Shown: positions 43,657 through 54,355, counted from the stretch's first letter. The stretch: 64,000 bases of DNA from Bactericera cockerelli (GCA_024516035.1 CM044965.1:26265141-26329140), one strand, 5' to 3'. Program-made: numbers and translations. Notes: generated from the letters alone by a model not told the origin.

Positions 43657-46074
43657 TGATGGAAATGATGCAGTGTGAAAGAAAAGTCCCGGGACGGTTT
43701 TTCATCTTTTTAACGGTTTAAGATAGGGACTTGAAGTTTTTGTATGAAGTTCTAACGCAAAAATTTCCGTTTGTTGGCGGAACTGAAATTTCTACAGGGT
43801 GTTCCAAAATTAGTGAAACAGGCATGAACTTTCCATTTTTAAATAGGTCCTACTATTTTCTATTCAATATTCTTGTGGAACTCCAACCAGTCTATAATAA
43901 TAAAAACTTTAACATCCGATTTCTCAGTTTGACGTCAGTCACGTCAGTGTGGGTTGATTCCCTTTTGTATAACTACCTTCAATTTACCTATCTGTAAGGG
44001 AAAAAAGAGAAACCTGGATATAAGAGAAAAAAATTCCAATCCCTTGAGTTCACTTACATCCAGGTTCAACTATAATTGGAAATTTAACACTTGGCTTTTT
44101 GTTGCTATGTAATCTCGTACATATTTTTAAAGTAAAAATGTAGGTAAAACAAAAATTACTAATTACTCGTAATTTCAAATTAGTTCGATTTTGATTTTTT
44201 TATGGCTCTCTTTAAAGTGGCAGGGTTCCCACACGTGAGCTCTTCCACTCAACCACATATTTCTATTACTGTAAGTTTTTAAAAGTTACCTATACAATTT
44301 CGCATTATATTTATTTGCTCATGTACATACATATTTGATGCTCACTATAAACTTAAACATATTCTTAGCCAATAACGTCGATGGCATTTTGAACAGTGAA
44401 CATGAACAAGCCAGTTCTTGTTATGTCACTGCAGTTAAGCAACGTCCAGCGACGTTAGGACTTGCATGGATAAACATTCTACTCCCGGCCCCACTCAGGC
44501 TTGGTAAGGTTGAAATCGATAACCAATGTTAAAACGGCCATTGCAAAAAAAAAAAAATTATTTTGTATCGAATATCTTTCATATGCATGCCTTCTACTGT
44601 CGGGTTTTTTCTGTTGAAGACATGTATTTCTGGAGATTGATCTTGAATTTCTAATGCCTAATTATTCCTATTTAAAAACTTCTGATCCCTTCAGTTCTAT
44701 TGTGTCCAGATTTGATAGTACGTATTTCGTTCTATGAATTTATTTATGTAAAATTTCTAGGATGTACTCTTTCTATTTCTTAACATAATCTGTCTACCTA
44801 TATTCGTTAAAAATAAGTAGTAGTTTTTATGTTAATTTCTCATAATTGTCTGTATTTAAAATATCCATTTTTTAATATACTGAAACTTATTGTTTTATAT
44901 CATATAGATATACTTGTGTTCTTAATAAATTCTGGAGATATAGGTAGTAATATCACATTATTCATACTGCCCGATTACACTATTAAAGTCCCATTATTCC
45001 AGCAGTAAGCCCAAGACGTATTATTGTGTGGTAAAAATCCCAAATGGGAGAATAACTTGTCATGTCCCGGGCGGGTTTTAAACCAGCGACCTCTGGATTA
45101 CCAGAAAAATTCATGCATGGGGTGGTTTACAAAATGTCTGCCTTGACCCGGAGGAATAATTAATTGATTATTACATAAGGTGCGTGAATAGAATAATAGA
45201 GTTATTACATAGAATAATGGAGCGCGCGATTAGCTCAGTGGTTAAGCACTCGCTTGCCATGCGGAAGGTCCCGGGTTCGATCCCCCGTGCCGACAGAAAT
45301 TTGTATTCTTAATTTGGTTACAATTGTTTGTAAGGGATACCTTCCGGTGCGCTCGTGTTGACCCAGCACCTAAATGGGAAGTATTGTGTCACTTCTCACC
45401 CATCAGAGGGGAGGCATTCTACGGGATGGGCAGGCTGCAACACAGACCACAAGCGTCTACAGTAGCTCATGTTTCATGGTAACGAAATAAAAAAGGCTGT
45501 GAAACACTCATCCTAAAAATAAATAAAAAAATCTGAGAATTAGACTTTGCCGGGTCGAGATGCGGTTGCCAAGTCCCTGCTCATGTTGATACTATATTCA
45601 TGAGCACTTGAGCAGGGACCCTGGCAAGCGCATCTTGACCCGGCCTTAAATCATGAGCAATGTTACCCCTTCCTAGTCCTAACCTCTCTGGACGTTGCTT
45701 AATTTCAGTGACAGTAACAACTGGTGTATTCGACGTACCATTGACGGTGGCTAAATTCCATAATGAAACAATACTGACATAATACGCCTAGTAATTAATT
45801 TTGTCTGGTTATGCAATATGTTAATATGCTCCTGAAATACAAGTGATACTTTCCGCAGTACATTTGTCACGTTTCAAAACATTGTGCAATACCGCGAAAA
45901 TTTTAAATTTAAAAATTAGATAATTGTTAACACTCTCCATAAATTATCATAAATATCTTTTCAGAAATTTTATTAGATTTTTCCTGCGTATTTAAACTAT
46001 TTTCTTTAAATATACCATGATCATAAGGTTGATTAAATAGTTCATTTCATATAGATCTTTAGAAAAGTTTCAAA
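43657..46074. other. Intergenic region between the SEC14-like gene and SBDS
   Basis: Filled with repeats: 43675-43870 matches the element at 22968; 44380-44525 SINE D (+); 44945-45105 SINE A (-); 45225-45520 full SINE F (+); 45549-45644 an imperfect hairpin with arms GCCGGGTCGAGATGCG/CGCATCTTGACCCGGC; 45675-45752 a 5S-like SINE D head (-). 44530-44940 and 45755-46074 hold nothing I recognise. The SBDS promoter must lie here, but no motif stands out. Confidence 0.65.
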
Positions 46075-46205
46075 ATGTCGAAAATATTCACCCCGACCAA
46101 CCAAATCCGACTCACAAACGTAGCCATAGTCCGAATGAAGAAAGGAGGCAAAAGGTTTGAGATAGCGTGCTACAAAAACAAAGTTGTCTCCTGGAGAAAT
46201 AATGT
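46075..46205 (+). CDS. SBDS: SBDS exon 1
   Basis: Begins [19 protein letters not shown] and ends SWRNNV, with the valine split GT|T. The donor GTAAGT directly follows. One residue is inserted after Met-Ser compared with vertebrate SBDS. Confidence 0.95.
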
Positions 46206-49200
46206 GTAAGTTTTAGACTTAAATTTATCCAAAATAACTAAGTTATCATATTGTGTTAATCACTTTTGTGATATCACAACTACTCGAACTTGTGTTAGCA
46301 AGTCTATGCTGAACCCGGAACTTGATCCACCAACTCGGTTGTACCACTGGTGGTACAAATGTGTCTGCACGGAATGGACTGGTTGGGTTACGGTGGCCAA
46401 CAGAGATTTCAAGACTGCTTGCACCACAGGTGGTACACCATATCTGTATTTCATAAGACCAATTTACTATTCAAAGCAAAACAAATTTTAGGGGGAAAAA
46501 ATCTGGTCCTATGCAGTGACCTACCTCCAGAGTGCCAGTTCTAGGGGCTGAAATGCAAAAAAGTGTCGGTTGGATAGTGTTAACAGGGAGCAGACCAGTA
46601 GTCTGACCAAGTGGACTGTTAAAAGGTTGCAGACCAGAGCACAGTTCTGACTGGCTTTGCTAGCTAGTGGTTCTGAAAGGGTTCAAAATGTCCCGTTGAT
46701 TATTTGATCAGTGGTATAGGACAACGGAAAATCCTGGTGAGAAACCATCATCCTTGCTACAATAACAACTGTGAAATGGAGAATTTCAACAAAAATTGTG
46801 TGGTCCATAAGGAAATTCTGGTGAATCAACCTTGGGACAGTAAAGGTCAGATTATAAGTAGAGAAATAAATTTATGAAGTCAGACCCTCCCTCAAGCCAG
46901 ACTTCTATCAATTAAAAATGAAAAAAAATCCCATGCATTGATCCAATCAACAGATCCTAACGCAAGCTTGTTCACAAGTCCAGTGCCTTAATCACATTGA
47001 TTGACTACTTACAACAATGCCTTTCTACCAATGCTTGGTAGAAAGGTTTTTATTTGAATTCAAGTTTCATTCAATTTTTAGTGAGACATTCCATTTAGTT
47101 TATTTATTTTTATTCCAGTGAGAAAGACATAGATGAAGTGCTACAAACTCACACCGTATTCACCAACGTATCCAAAGGACAAGTTGCCAATAAGGAAGAT
47201 TTGAAGAAAGCTTTCAATTCTGAGGACCAGACAGAAATATGTAAACAGATTCTAATGAAAGGTAATATTTATAATGATAAAAAAACTAACCTCCATTTTG
47301 TCCTGGTAGCTACATGTCCCAGTAGATCAGTGGTAAAGGCAGCACTCTATGAATCCAGAGATTTCAGAGGTCTTGGGTTTGAAACCCAGCCAGCACATGA
47401 CAAGTTATCCTCCCATTTGGGATTTTTACCACATAATAGTATGTTTTGGGCTTACTGCTGGAATAATGGGACTTAAATAGTTCTAATCGGGCAGTATAAA
47501 TAAGGTGATATTATTATTATTATTATTAACCTCAGTTCCTTGATCAATAAGGCAGCAAACTTGTGACTCGTAATTTCAATTCTAATGTTCAGCAAAGATA
47601 CGAGGTCTGTCCCGAAAGTTCGTATAAAAATGAAATAAAAATTTTATATTACAATTAATCGGGTAATTCAATTTTGTCTCCTCCAAAGTACTCTCCCTGG
47701 GACACAATGCACTTCTGCCAACGCCGTTTCCACTGTTTGAAGGCTCCTTGAAAGTCCTCAGTTTGAAGTCTCTTCAGCTGACTCGTCGTTGCTGCTTTAA
47801 TGGCCTCAACGTCCCCCAAATGCCGCCCCCGAAGCACCAATTTTGTTTTTGGGAATAAAAAGAAGTCACAGGGTGCCAAATCCGGTGAATAAGGGAGGTG
47901 TTCAGTCGCTATGATCGAATTGGCAGCCAGAAACTCACGCACAACGAGAGAGGTGTGAGCGGGAGCATTGTCGTGGTGGAGGATCCACCGCCCCTCTCGC
48001 GCCAAATCCGGCCGATCTCGAGCCATCCGAGCTTTGAGGCGTCTGAGCACTTCGACGGAAAATCTCTAATTAACTGCCTGGCCTGGAGGGACAAATTCTT
48101 GATGGACAATGCCCTGAACATCGAAAAAAACGATCAACATTGTTTTTTTAACCACTTGTGGTTAAAAAGTGGTTGTGAAATCTTTTTAACCAATTGTGGA
48201 CTGTTGGTTCTTTGAAGGCATCATCTCCATAAACTACTTGGTTGAGATCATTAAAAAAATTTCGGCCATTGTTGCCGAGTTTCGCGAGAAATTTGATGAT
48301 GACGCGCTGTTCTTGAATGACTGAGAGTTCCATGCCGACGAGTGATAGAGAGAGGGGTCACTTCACAGGTACCGGGACGATCCAGTTTTTATCGTAAGGC
48401 GATCGAACGCACACTGAGAATTGTTTGGATGTTGTAGAAGGGGAAATAGCCCAAATTGCCTCCCCACTTTGCCTTCCAGCGTTGCCAGAACACTTTTATA
48501 CGAACTTTCGGGACAGACCTCGTATAGTAAAGAGGAGTTCAGTAATTGTTACTTTTAACTTTTTAAAACTAAAGAATAATAAGTAATATCTACAAACATG
48601 TGGATCTAGTCTGTTTACCCAACAAGTGAGCACTCAACTAGCATTTTATGACCATGAACATATTTATTGATATATTTTCTCACTTTTCTGTTTATACTGA
48701 TTAAAATGGAGAGGTTGGTTGATGACATGGATATTCAGAAGTATTACCTGCTGATGAGAGCAAATAAGCTCAAAACAGCTGTCCAGGTATGTTCTGATAT
48801 TCATGTACATCTAATAAAACTTCTCAGTTTTGTGTTTCTACTAATATACTGATTTTTATTGTGATATATAGATAAAAACCTTTTCTTTCTACCACAGGTG
48901 AGCTACAAATTTCGGACAAGGAACGGCACAACCAAATTGAGAACCAGCTCAAAGACATTGCCACAATTGTCTCGGACAAATGCATCAACACGGAAACCAA
49001 GCGCCCGTTCACTGTGTCCATGATAGAAGCAGGACTGAAGCAAATTCACTTCAGTGTTAATGTGAATAAGAATTCCAAGCAGCAGGCCCTGGAAGTAAGT
49101 ATCATAGCTTCCATGGTGAAACTTCAGTGTTAATGTGAATAAGAATTCCAAGGAACAGGCCCTGGAAGTAAGTTAAGTTTTTTTTAAGTTATCATATTTG

Positions 49201-52200
49201 TGTTAATCACTTTCGTGATATTACAACTACTCAAACTCGCTTTACTAAATCTACGCTGAAACCGGGACTTGAACCACCGACCTCCAGATTACAAGTCCGC
49301 CGTCTTTTCGATCAAGCTACTAAGGTCGGTACAGGCCTTGGAAGTAAGTATCAAAGCTTCCGTGGTGAACCACTGCTTGTGGTCCAGAGCAGGCGTGTAG
49401 CCAGGGAGTAGTTTCGGAAGAAAATCCACCCACCAAAATATCAAGGACTTCTATTGTTACAGACCTCACTTTAAATACAAAAATCAAGAAACCCCTAAAA
49501 AATTATGCAATCTTCAGAATAATATAGTACAATATCAATATAGTACATCCAACCCTATATCTCAAAAATTTCTACAAGCAATCAAGCAAGATGAGAAGTT
49601 GGACTTTTTTCATTATCAGCCATTAAACCCTTGTTAACAGACAACCCCTCATAGGTAGATCAGATTGATAGACACAGATTTGAGTTTTATGTTTAGATGT
49701 AACATATTACAAGTTTAAATGACATCTATTAGTTAAAAAGAAGATACTTGATCTTTTTATTTGATCCCACCCAGTGCATGAATTTTTCTTCATTAATTTG
49801 AGTTTGTGACCACATAATAATAAGACTCTGAGGGTTAGGTGGTAGAAAATGCTTTGAGCATTAACCTGGCCTGCTGGTTATCTTCCACTAAAGACTGTTA
49901 TTATTATTATCTACATGCAATAAAAAGTACAGGGGTCTTAATACGTAAAATATGGTTAATTCTTGAGAACTTTTACAGGGTAGCCTGGTGGTTGCCTTCC
50001 ACTAAAAAGTATTATTTATTTTGCTTTATTTTGTACTTATACTTTGAATTTGTAATCTTGTTATATGTTTATCTAGGGCTTGGCCCGTAAATATACACAA
50101 GGCCTCTTCACAATTTTTGTGGGTAGCACAGCATTACTAAGAGCCTCCTGTACTTTTCGAATTCAATTACATTAATTTCTTTTTACTCTGGTAATGCCGC
50201 CACTGGTCGTTACTCACACAAGTAACTACTCATTTTTCCTCACGAGGTATGAGTGGACCCCGAACATCCAAGCACAGAGCAGAAAAATTCCTGCCCCGCT
50301 GGGAATCGAACCCAGGTCACCATGCGTGCAATGCCTAGCGCGCTAACTCACTCTGCCACGGTGACTACTGTATTATTATTATTATCTTATCAAGTGAGGT
50401 GATTATCTGTGTTCCAGGTGATACCTCTCCTCAAGGCGGTGATGAGCGTGGAGCGAGCCCAGATGAGAGTGAAGGTGGAGGTGGCGAGTGGTGTGAAGGA
50501 GGTGAAGAAACTCAAGGAGAAGCTGGTCAAGTGTGCGATGAGTGTGGAGGAGGGACTGGAGTGGGGGAGGGTTGCTACTGGTGAGCTTTTTTTTTTATTT
50601 TATTTTTTTAACAAGAATTGTGCTTTATTTGTACATCATTTCATTACAATATTAGAATAACAATAACATGATAAATATATAAGTACCAGGTACCTACTTA
50701 AAATTAGTAAAATAAAATAATATGAGTATGCACTTATACTATCACACTAAGGTACCTGGAGAACTAGGCACCTTGATTTTAATTTAAACTCACAGTTCTC
50801 TGTCCCGGTAGTGATCAAGGTGTCACACCGGTAGTCCAGAGATCCTGGGTTCAAACCCAGCCAGGTCATGACAAGTTATCCTCCCATTTGCAGTTTCGAC
50901 TACATAATAATACGTCTTGAACAGCCTCCGTGGTGTGACGGTTGAGACTACTGTCCATAGTCCAACGATCCCGAGTTCGATCCCCGGTTGGGGCAAACTT
51001 TTTGAAGAAAATTCTGTTTCCTCCAAACATGTGAGACTGGCATTTCTGGCACTACCCAGGCTGGGTGAGGTCAATGTGGGTAGCTGGTACGATTCCCAGC
51101 GAATAGAGGGTAAAACCCCCGTCCTGACTATCTATCTCAATCAGGATAGTAAAACCAAATTTAATAGAATCAACTGGTCACAATAGATCTACTTAGATCG
51201 CAGTGTTTATTGTAAGGGTTTCACTGAAAACCCTGCAACCAGGTCAGATATTATTAATAATAATAATAATACAGGGTGGGGCAAAAGTCTGGAAACCCCT
51301 GAATAACTTTCGAATGGCTTCCTCGGTAAAATTAAAATTTTGTATGGTAAATCGGGCTAATAAGACCTTCCTTTAGAGTGGGGTCGATTTTTGTTACCGG
51401 CCCCCATGTCGGGGCCAGGGGGCCCAACTTCATTTTTTTAAATACGAACCCCCACCTTGCGATACATTTTTGAAGAGGGCTTTAAATAAGAAATACATTG
51501 GTGCAAATTTTATTTTTTAAATATTAACTGTTTGCAAATGGCGTCCAACTTTGTGTATGCAGAAAAGTCTGGAAACCCCTGAATATCTTTCGAAAGGACT
51601 TTCTCAGTAAATTTAAAATTGTGTACGGTAATTCTTGGTAATTAGACCTTTTATTAGAATGGGACCGATTTTTTTTACCGGCCCCCCATGTCGGGGCCAG
51701 GGAGGCCAACTTCATTTTTTTAAATACGAAACCCCACCTTGCGATACATTTTTGGAAAGGTCTAATTACTCCGACTTACCGTGCACAATTTTAAATTTAC
51801 TGAGAAAGCCCTTTCAAAAGATATTCAGGGGTTTCCAGACTTTACTGCATACACAAAGTTGGACGCCATTTGCAAACAGTTAATATTTAAAAAAATAAAA
51901 TTTGCACCAATGTATTTCTTATTTAAAGACCTTTCTAAAAATGTATCGCAAGGTGGGGGTTCGTATTTAAAAAAATGAAGTTGGCCCCCCTGGCCCCGAC
52001 ATGGGGGCCGGTAACAAAAATCGACCCCACTCTAAAAGAAGGTCTTATTAGCCCGGTTTACCTTACAAAATTTTAATTTTACCGAAGAAGCTATTCGCAA
52101 GTTATTCAGGGGTTTCCAGACTTTTGCCCCACCCTGTATATTAGTCTTGGGCTCACTGCTGAAATCATGGGACTTTTTAAGTCCTAGCCAGGTAGTATAA

Positions 52201-53011
52201 ATGAGACAGTATTGTTTATTGTATGTATGGTTTTACTTCACAATTTTTGTGGGTAGCGCAGCATTACTAAGAGGCTCATTCACTTTTCGAATTCTATTAC
52301 ATTATTTTTTTATTACTCAGGTAATGTCGCCACTGGTCGTTACTCATACAAGTAACTACTCATTTTTCACGAGGTATGAGTGGACCTCAAACATCAAAGT
52401 ATAGATCAGAAAAATTCCTGCTCCGCTGGGGATTTGAACCCTAGCGCACTAACTCACTCTGCCACGGTGACTAAAATATTATTATTATTATATTTGTGTT
52501 AATCATGATTGCTCTACTAATTTATTGCTTAACATAAATCTTTATATTAGAAGTCCACTGCCTTCTCTTATTATTATTTTTAAAATTCAAATCTATTTCA
52601 AAGCACCTGTAAAACTTGGATCTAGTTAACTAAATGGATCTTGGATCTAGTTCAAGTCTATGGTAGACGTAATTTCAGATAAGTTACAACGCACATGTGG
52701 TGATACCAGGGCCGGGGCATTCTTACGCCAACGACTGTCATTGGCAGTCCAGCGTGGAAATGCCTCGAGCCTGGTAGGCACCATGTGTCGGGAGAAGAAC
52801 GATGACATGTTTGTTGTATGAAGATACAGTTAAATAAATCAAGCTATTTGTTAACTAAATTAACTTCTCCTTTTTTTTTCAGGTGTGCCTCATAGACCCA
52901 GGCAAGTACCGGGAGATTGATGAGCTTGTGAGAAGCGAGACTCGAGGCCAGGGCACCCTTGAGTTGTTGAATCTGAAGGAGGTTACAGAGGGAGAGGAAA
53001 TACTGGAGTAA
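46075..53011 (+). CDS. SBDS: Ribosome maturation protein SBDS, 5 exons
   Basis: Exons 46075-46205, 47119-47261, 48898-49094, 50418-50580 and 52883-53011 encode about 253 residues, against 250 in human. Seen in order: [20 protein letters not shown] and [16 protein letters not shown] (N-terminal FYSH domain), [72 protein letters not shown] (central domain), and [16 protein letters not shown] with LELLNLKEV (C-terminal domain). Known role: with the GTPase EFL1 it releases eIF6 from late 60S ribosomal subunits in the cytoplasm. The ATG follows stops in its frame. Oddities: exon 4 is one base out of frame with exon 5, a broken mariner sits in intron 2, and the stop-codon region is a 13-copy tandem array. 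No promoter element was recognised in the 2.4 kb upstream, which is mostly SINEs. Confidence 0.95.
46243..46340 (-). repeat. SINE family C in SBDS intron 1
   Basis: Reverse copy cut in the head (GAACTTGATCCACCAACTCG). The rest of intron 1 (46341-47118) contains GTACCACTGGTGGTAC, a short palindrome, and nothing else recognised. Confidence 0.6.
47119..47261 (+). CDS. SBDS: SBDS exon 2
   Basis: After a TATTCCAG acceptor it reads [19 protein letters not shown] through EICKQILMK plus one base, then GTAATA. This is the second half of the FYSH domain, including the conserved THTVF.NVSKGQ segment. Confidence 0.95.
47316..47527 (+). repeat. SINE family A in SBDS intron 2
   Basis: GTCCCAGTAGATCAGTGGTA head, tail AAATAAGGTGATATT(ATT)n; older than most copies. 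Confidence 0.78.
47655..48050 (-). pseudogene. Mariner transposase C-terminal fragment
   Basis: 131 codons ending [18 protein letters not shown] and [13 protein letters not shown] carry catalytic Asp 2 and Asp 3. The ATG is an internal Met, not a real start; upstream in another frame VQGIVHQEF is still visible. Confidence 0.88.
48148..48333 (-). pseudogene. Mariner transposase N-terminal fragment
   Basis: 61 codons from MELSVIQEQ to a premature end. The N-terminal helix-turn-helix region is partly preserved ([12 protein letters not shown]). The frame is lost at the internal deletion. Confidence 0.8.
48630..48815 (+). repeat. Dispersed repeat M in SBDS intron 2
   Basis: Inverted counterpart of 11195-11345. 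It looks exon-like (open frame, then CAGGTATGTTC), but the second copy and the intact SBDS splicing phase without it argue against an exon. Confidence 0.6.
48898..49094 (+). CDS. SBDS: SBDS exon 3
   Basis: After CCACAG it reads [19 protein letters not shown] through [10 protein letters not shown], then GTAAGT. This is the central helical domain. Its last 45 or so bases with the donor are duplicated at 49122-49172, and a shorter third piece lies at 49331-49360. Confidence 0.95.
49110..49372. repeat. Two extra copies of the SBDS exon 3 tail and donor, split by SINE C
   Basis: 49122-49172 repeats TTCAGTGTTAATGTGAATAA to CTGGAAGTAAGT with a small change (GGAACAGG). 49186-49330 is a full reverse SINE C. 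49331-49372 repeats ACAGGCC.TGGAAGTAAGTA and the following intron bases TCAAAGCTTCCGTGGTGAA. The SINE therefore inserted into an existing tandem array. Confidence 0.85.
49760..50370. repeat. SINE B (+) and SINE G (-) in SBDS intron 3
   Basis: 49765-49910 is a B body and tail without the head. 50195-50370 is a reverse G copy with GGGAATCGAACCCAGGTCAC and CTCACTCTGCCACGGTGACT. Confidence 0.75.
50418..50580 (+). CDS. SBDS: SBDS exon 4, with a one-base frame conflict
   Basis: After TTCCAG it reads [19 protein letters not shown] through [20 protein letters not shown]. The canonical donor GTGAGC at 50581 leaves 163 nt (exit phase 1), but exon 5 needs phase 0. Human SBDS has this intron at phase 0, immediately before VCLIDPG. 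Dropping one G from the G-run at 50561-50570 restores the phase and gives 18 residues between KLKEKL and VCLID, as in human. The alternative is the weak donor AGG|GTTGCT at 50571, which is in phase but three residues shorter. Confidence 0.85.
50793..52215 (+). repeat. SINE A interrupted by SINE E and a foldback element
   Basis: 50793-50925 is the 5' part of a SINE A (TGTCCCGGTAG to ATAATACGTCTTG). 50926-51140 is a full SINE E. 51271-52140 is a foldback MITE. 52142-52215 resumes the SINE A tail (AGTCTTGGGCTCACTGCTGA to CAGTATT). The nesting order can be read: A oldest. Confidence 0.75.
51271..52140. mobile_element. Foldback MITE, second family (about 870 bp)
   Basis: ACAGGGTGGGGCAAAAGTCT at the left is mirrored by AGACTTTTGCCCCACCCTGT at the right. 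Arms of about 400 bp meet with almost no spacer near 51705. Each arm also contains an internal copy of its own subterminal sequence (AAAGTCTGGAAACCCCTGAA at 51563). Non-coding. Confidence 0.85.
52235..52475 (-). repeat. SINE family G in SBDS intron 4
   Basis: CTTCACAATTTTTGTGGGTA at the start, TCACGAGGTATGAGTGGACC in the body, CTCACTCTGCCACGGTGACT at the head end. The T-arm is damaged (GGGGATTTGAACCCTAG). Confidence 0.78.
52883..53011 (+). CDS. SBDS: SBDS exon 5 (terminal)
   Basis: After a long T-tract and CAG it reads [19 protein letters not shown] through [17 protein letters not shown], with TAA at 53009-53011. The last 55 coding bases plus the first 3' UTR bases are the founder copy of the 74-bp array that follows. 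Confidence 0.95.
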   Translation: MCLIDPGKYREIDELVRSETRGQGTLELLNLKEVTEGEEILE

Positions 53012-53940
53012 ATACAAGTTAGAAGGGTACCCTTGAGTTGTTGAATCTGAAGGAGGTTACAGAAGGAGAGGAAATACTGGAGTAAATACAAGTTAGAAGG
53101 GTACCCTTGAGTTGTTGAATCTGAAGGAGGTTACAGAGGGAGAGGAAATACTGGAGTAAATACAAGTTAGAAGGGTACCCTTGAGTTGTTGAATCTGAAG
53201 GAGGTTACAGAAGGAGAGGAAATACTGGAGTAAATACAAGTTAGAAGGGTACCCTTGAGTTGTTGAATCTGAAGGAGGTTACAGAGGGAGAGGAAATACT
53301 GGAGTAAATACAAGTTAGAAGGGTACCCTTGAGTTGTTGAATCTGAAGGAGGTTACAGAAGGAGAGGAAATACTGGAGTAAATACAAGTTAGAAGGGTAC
53401 CCTTGAGTTGTTGAATCTGAAGGAGGTTACAGAGGGAGAGGAAATACTGGAGTAAATACAAGTTAGAAGGGTACCCTTGAGTTGTTGAATCTGAAGGAGG
53501 TTACAGAGGGAGAGGAAATACTGGAGTAAATACAAGTTAGAAGGGTACCCTTGAGTTGTTGAATCTGAAGGAGGTTACAGAGGGAGAGGAAATACTGGAG
53601 TAAATACAAGTTAGAAGGGTACCCTTGAGTTGTTGAATCTGAAGGAGGTTACAGAAGGAGAGGAAATACTGGAGTAAATACAAGCTAGAAGGGTACCCTT
53701 GAGTTGTTGAATCTGAAGGAGGTTACAGAAGGAGAGGAAATACTGGAGTAAATACAAGCTAGAAGGGCACCCTTGAGTTGTTGAATCTGAAGGAGGTTAC
53801 AGAAGGAGAGGAAATACTGGAGTAAATACAAGTTAGAAGGGTACCCTTGAGTTGTTGAATCTGAAGGAGGTTACAGAAGGAGAGGAAATACTGGAGTAAA
53901 TACAAGTTACAAGGGTACCCTTGAGTTGTTGAATCTGAAG
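52956..53940 (+). repeat. SBDS: 74-bp array around the SBDS stop codon, 13 copies
   Basis: GAGTTGTTGAATCTGAAGGA starts at 52961, 53035, 53109 and so on to 53923, an exact 74-bp period. The first copy is the real exon end. Copies differ mainly at ACAGAGGGAG versus ACAGAAGGAG; this alternates in the first six copies, runs as GGG in 7-9 and AGG in 10-13. The 3' UTR therefore probably contains 12 relics of its own coding end. Confidence 0.95.
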
Positions 53941-54174
53941 GATATTGACCTCTGTAGCTTGATTTTTGAGGAGTGAAAAGAAGGTCTAGTTATAAAGATC
54001 TCCCATTTGTGGGAGATTTTTAACTTGAAAAAAGAATACCCTTATGTCTACTATTGTATCATACAGAAAAAAATATTTGTTTATTCTTCTCATTCTTTGG
54101 TTTAAAAGCAAAATAATGAAAATAATAATAATTCTCTTGTAAAAAGGGTGTCATAATTATTATTTATTTTTTAA

Positions 54175-54355
54175 AAGGTAAGTGTGCCCCGGAACCGCTT
54201 TCGCATTACTTCAGGGCACTTTACCTTTACATCCATGCCTTTCCGGAAATGGAAAATTTCGTTCAGAATTTTCCGCTCCGGCCGGGATCCGAACCCGCAA
54301 CCTCCGGGTCAGTAATTAACCAATGCTCTTAACCACTGAGCCACGGAGGTCGGCT
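54175..54355 (-). repeat. SINE family H
   Basis: On the minus strand the head has CCGACCTCCGTGGCTCAGTG and GGTTGCGGGTTCGGATCCCG; the body contains TCCATTTCCGGAAAGGCATG. The only copy of this family in the window. Confidence 0.75.

Larger units (their letters stand above)
47601..48522 (-). mobile_element. Internally deleted mariner (922 bp) in SBDS intron 2
   Basis: Perfect 28-bp or longer inverted ends beginning CGAGGTCTGTCCCGAAAGTT, flanked by TA at both sides. On the minus strand, 48333-48148 encodes an N-terminal piece ([27 protein letters not shown]). 48121-47655 encodes, with frame breaks, the C-terminal part with HHDNAPAHT and [16 protein letters not shown], the second and third catalytic aspartate regions of D,D34D transposases. 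The middle, with the first catalytic Asp, is deleted; a full mariner is about 1.3 kb. It cannot self-transpose, but its ends could be mobilised in trans. Confidence 0.9.

Noticed and set aside
47898..48215. 105-codon plus-strand frame
   Set aside because: Antisense shadow of the mariner transposase remnants.
48706..48786. Extra SBDS exon with open frame and CAG|GTATGT end
   Set aside because: Second copy in reverse at 11195-11345; SBDS phases are consistent without it and the peptide is not part of SBDS.
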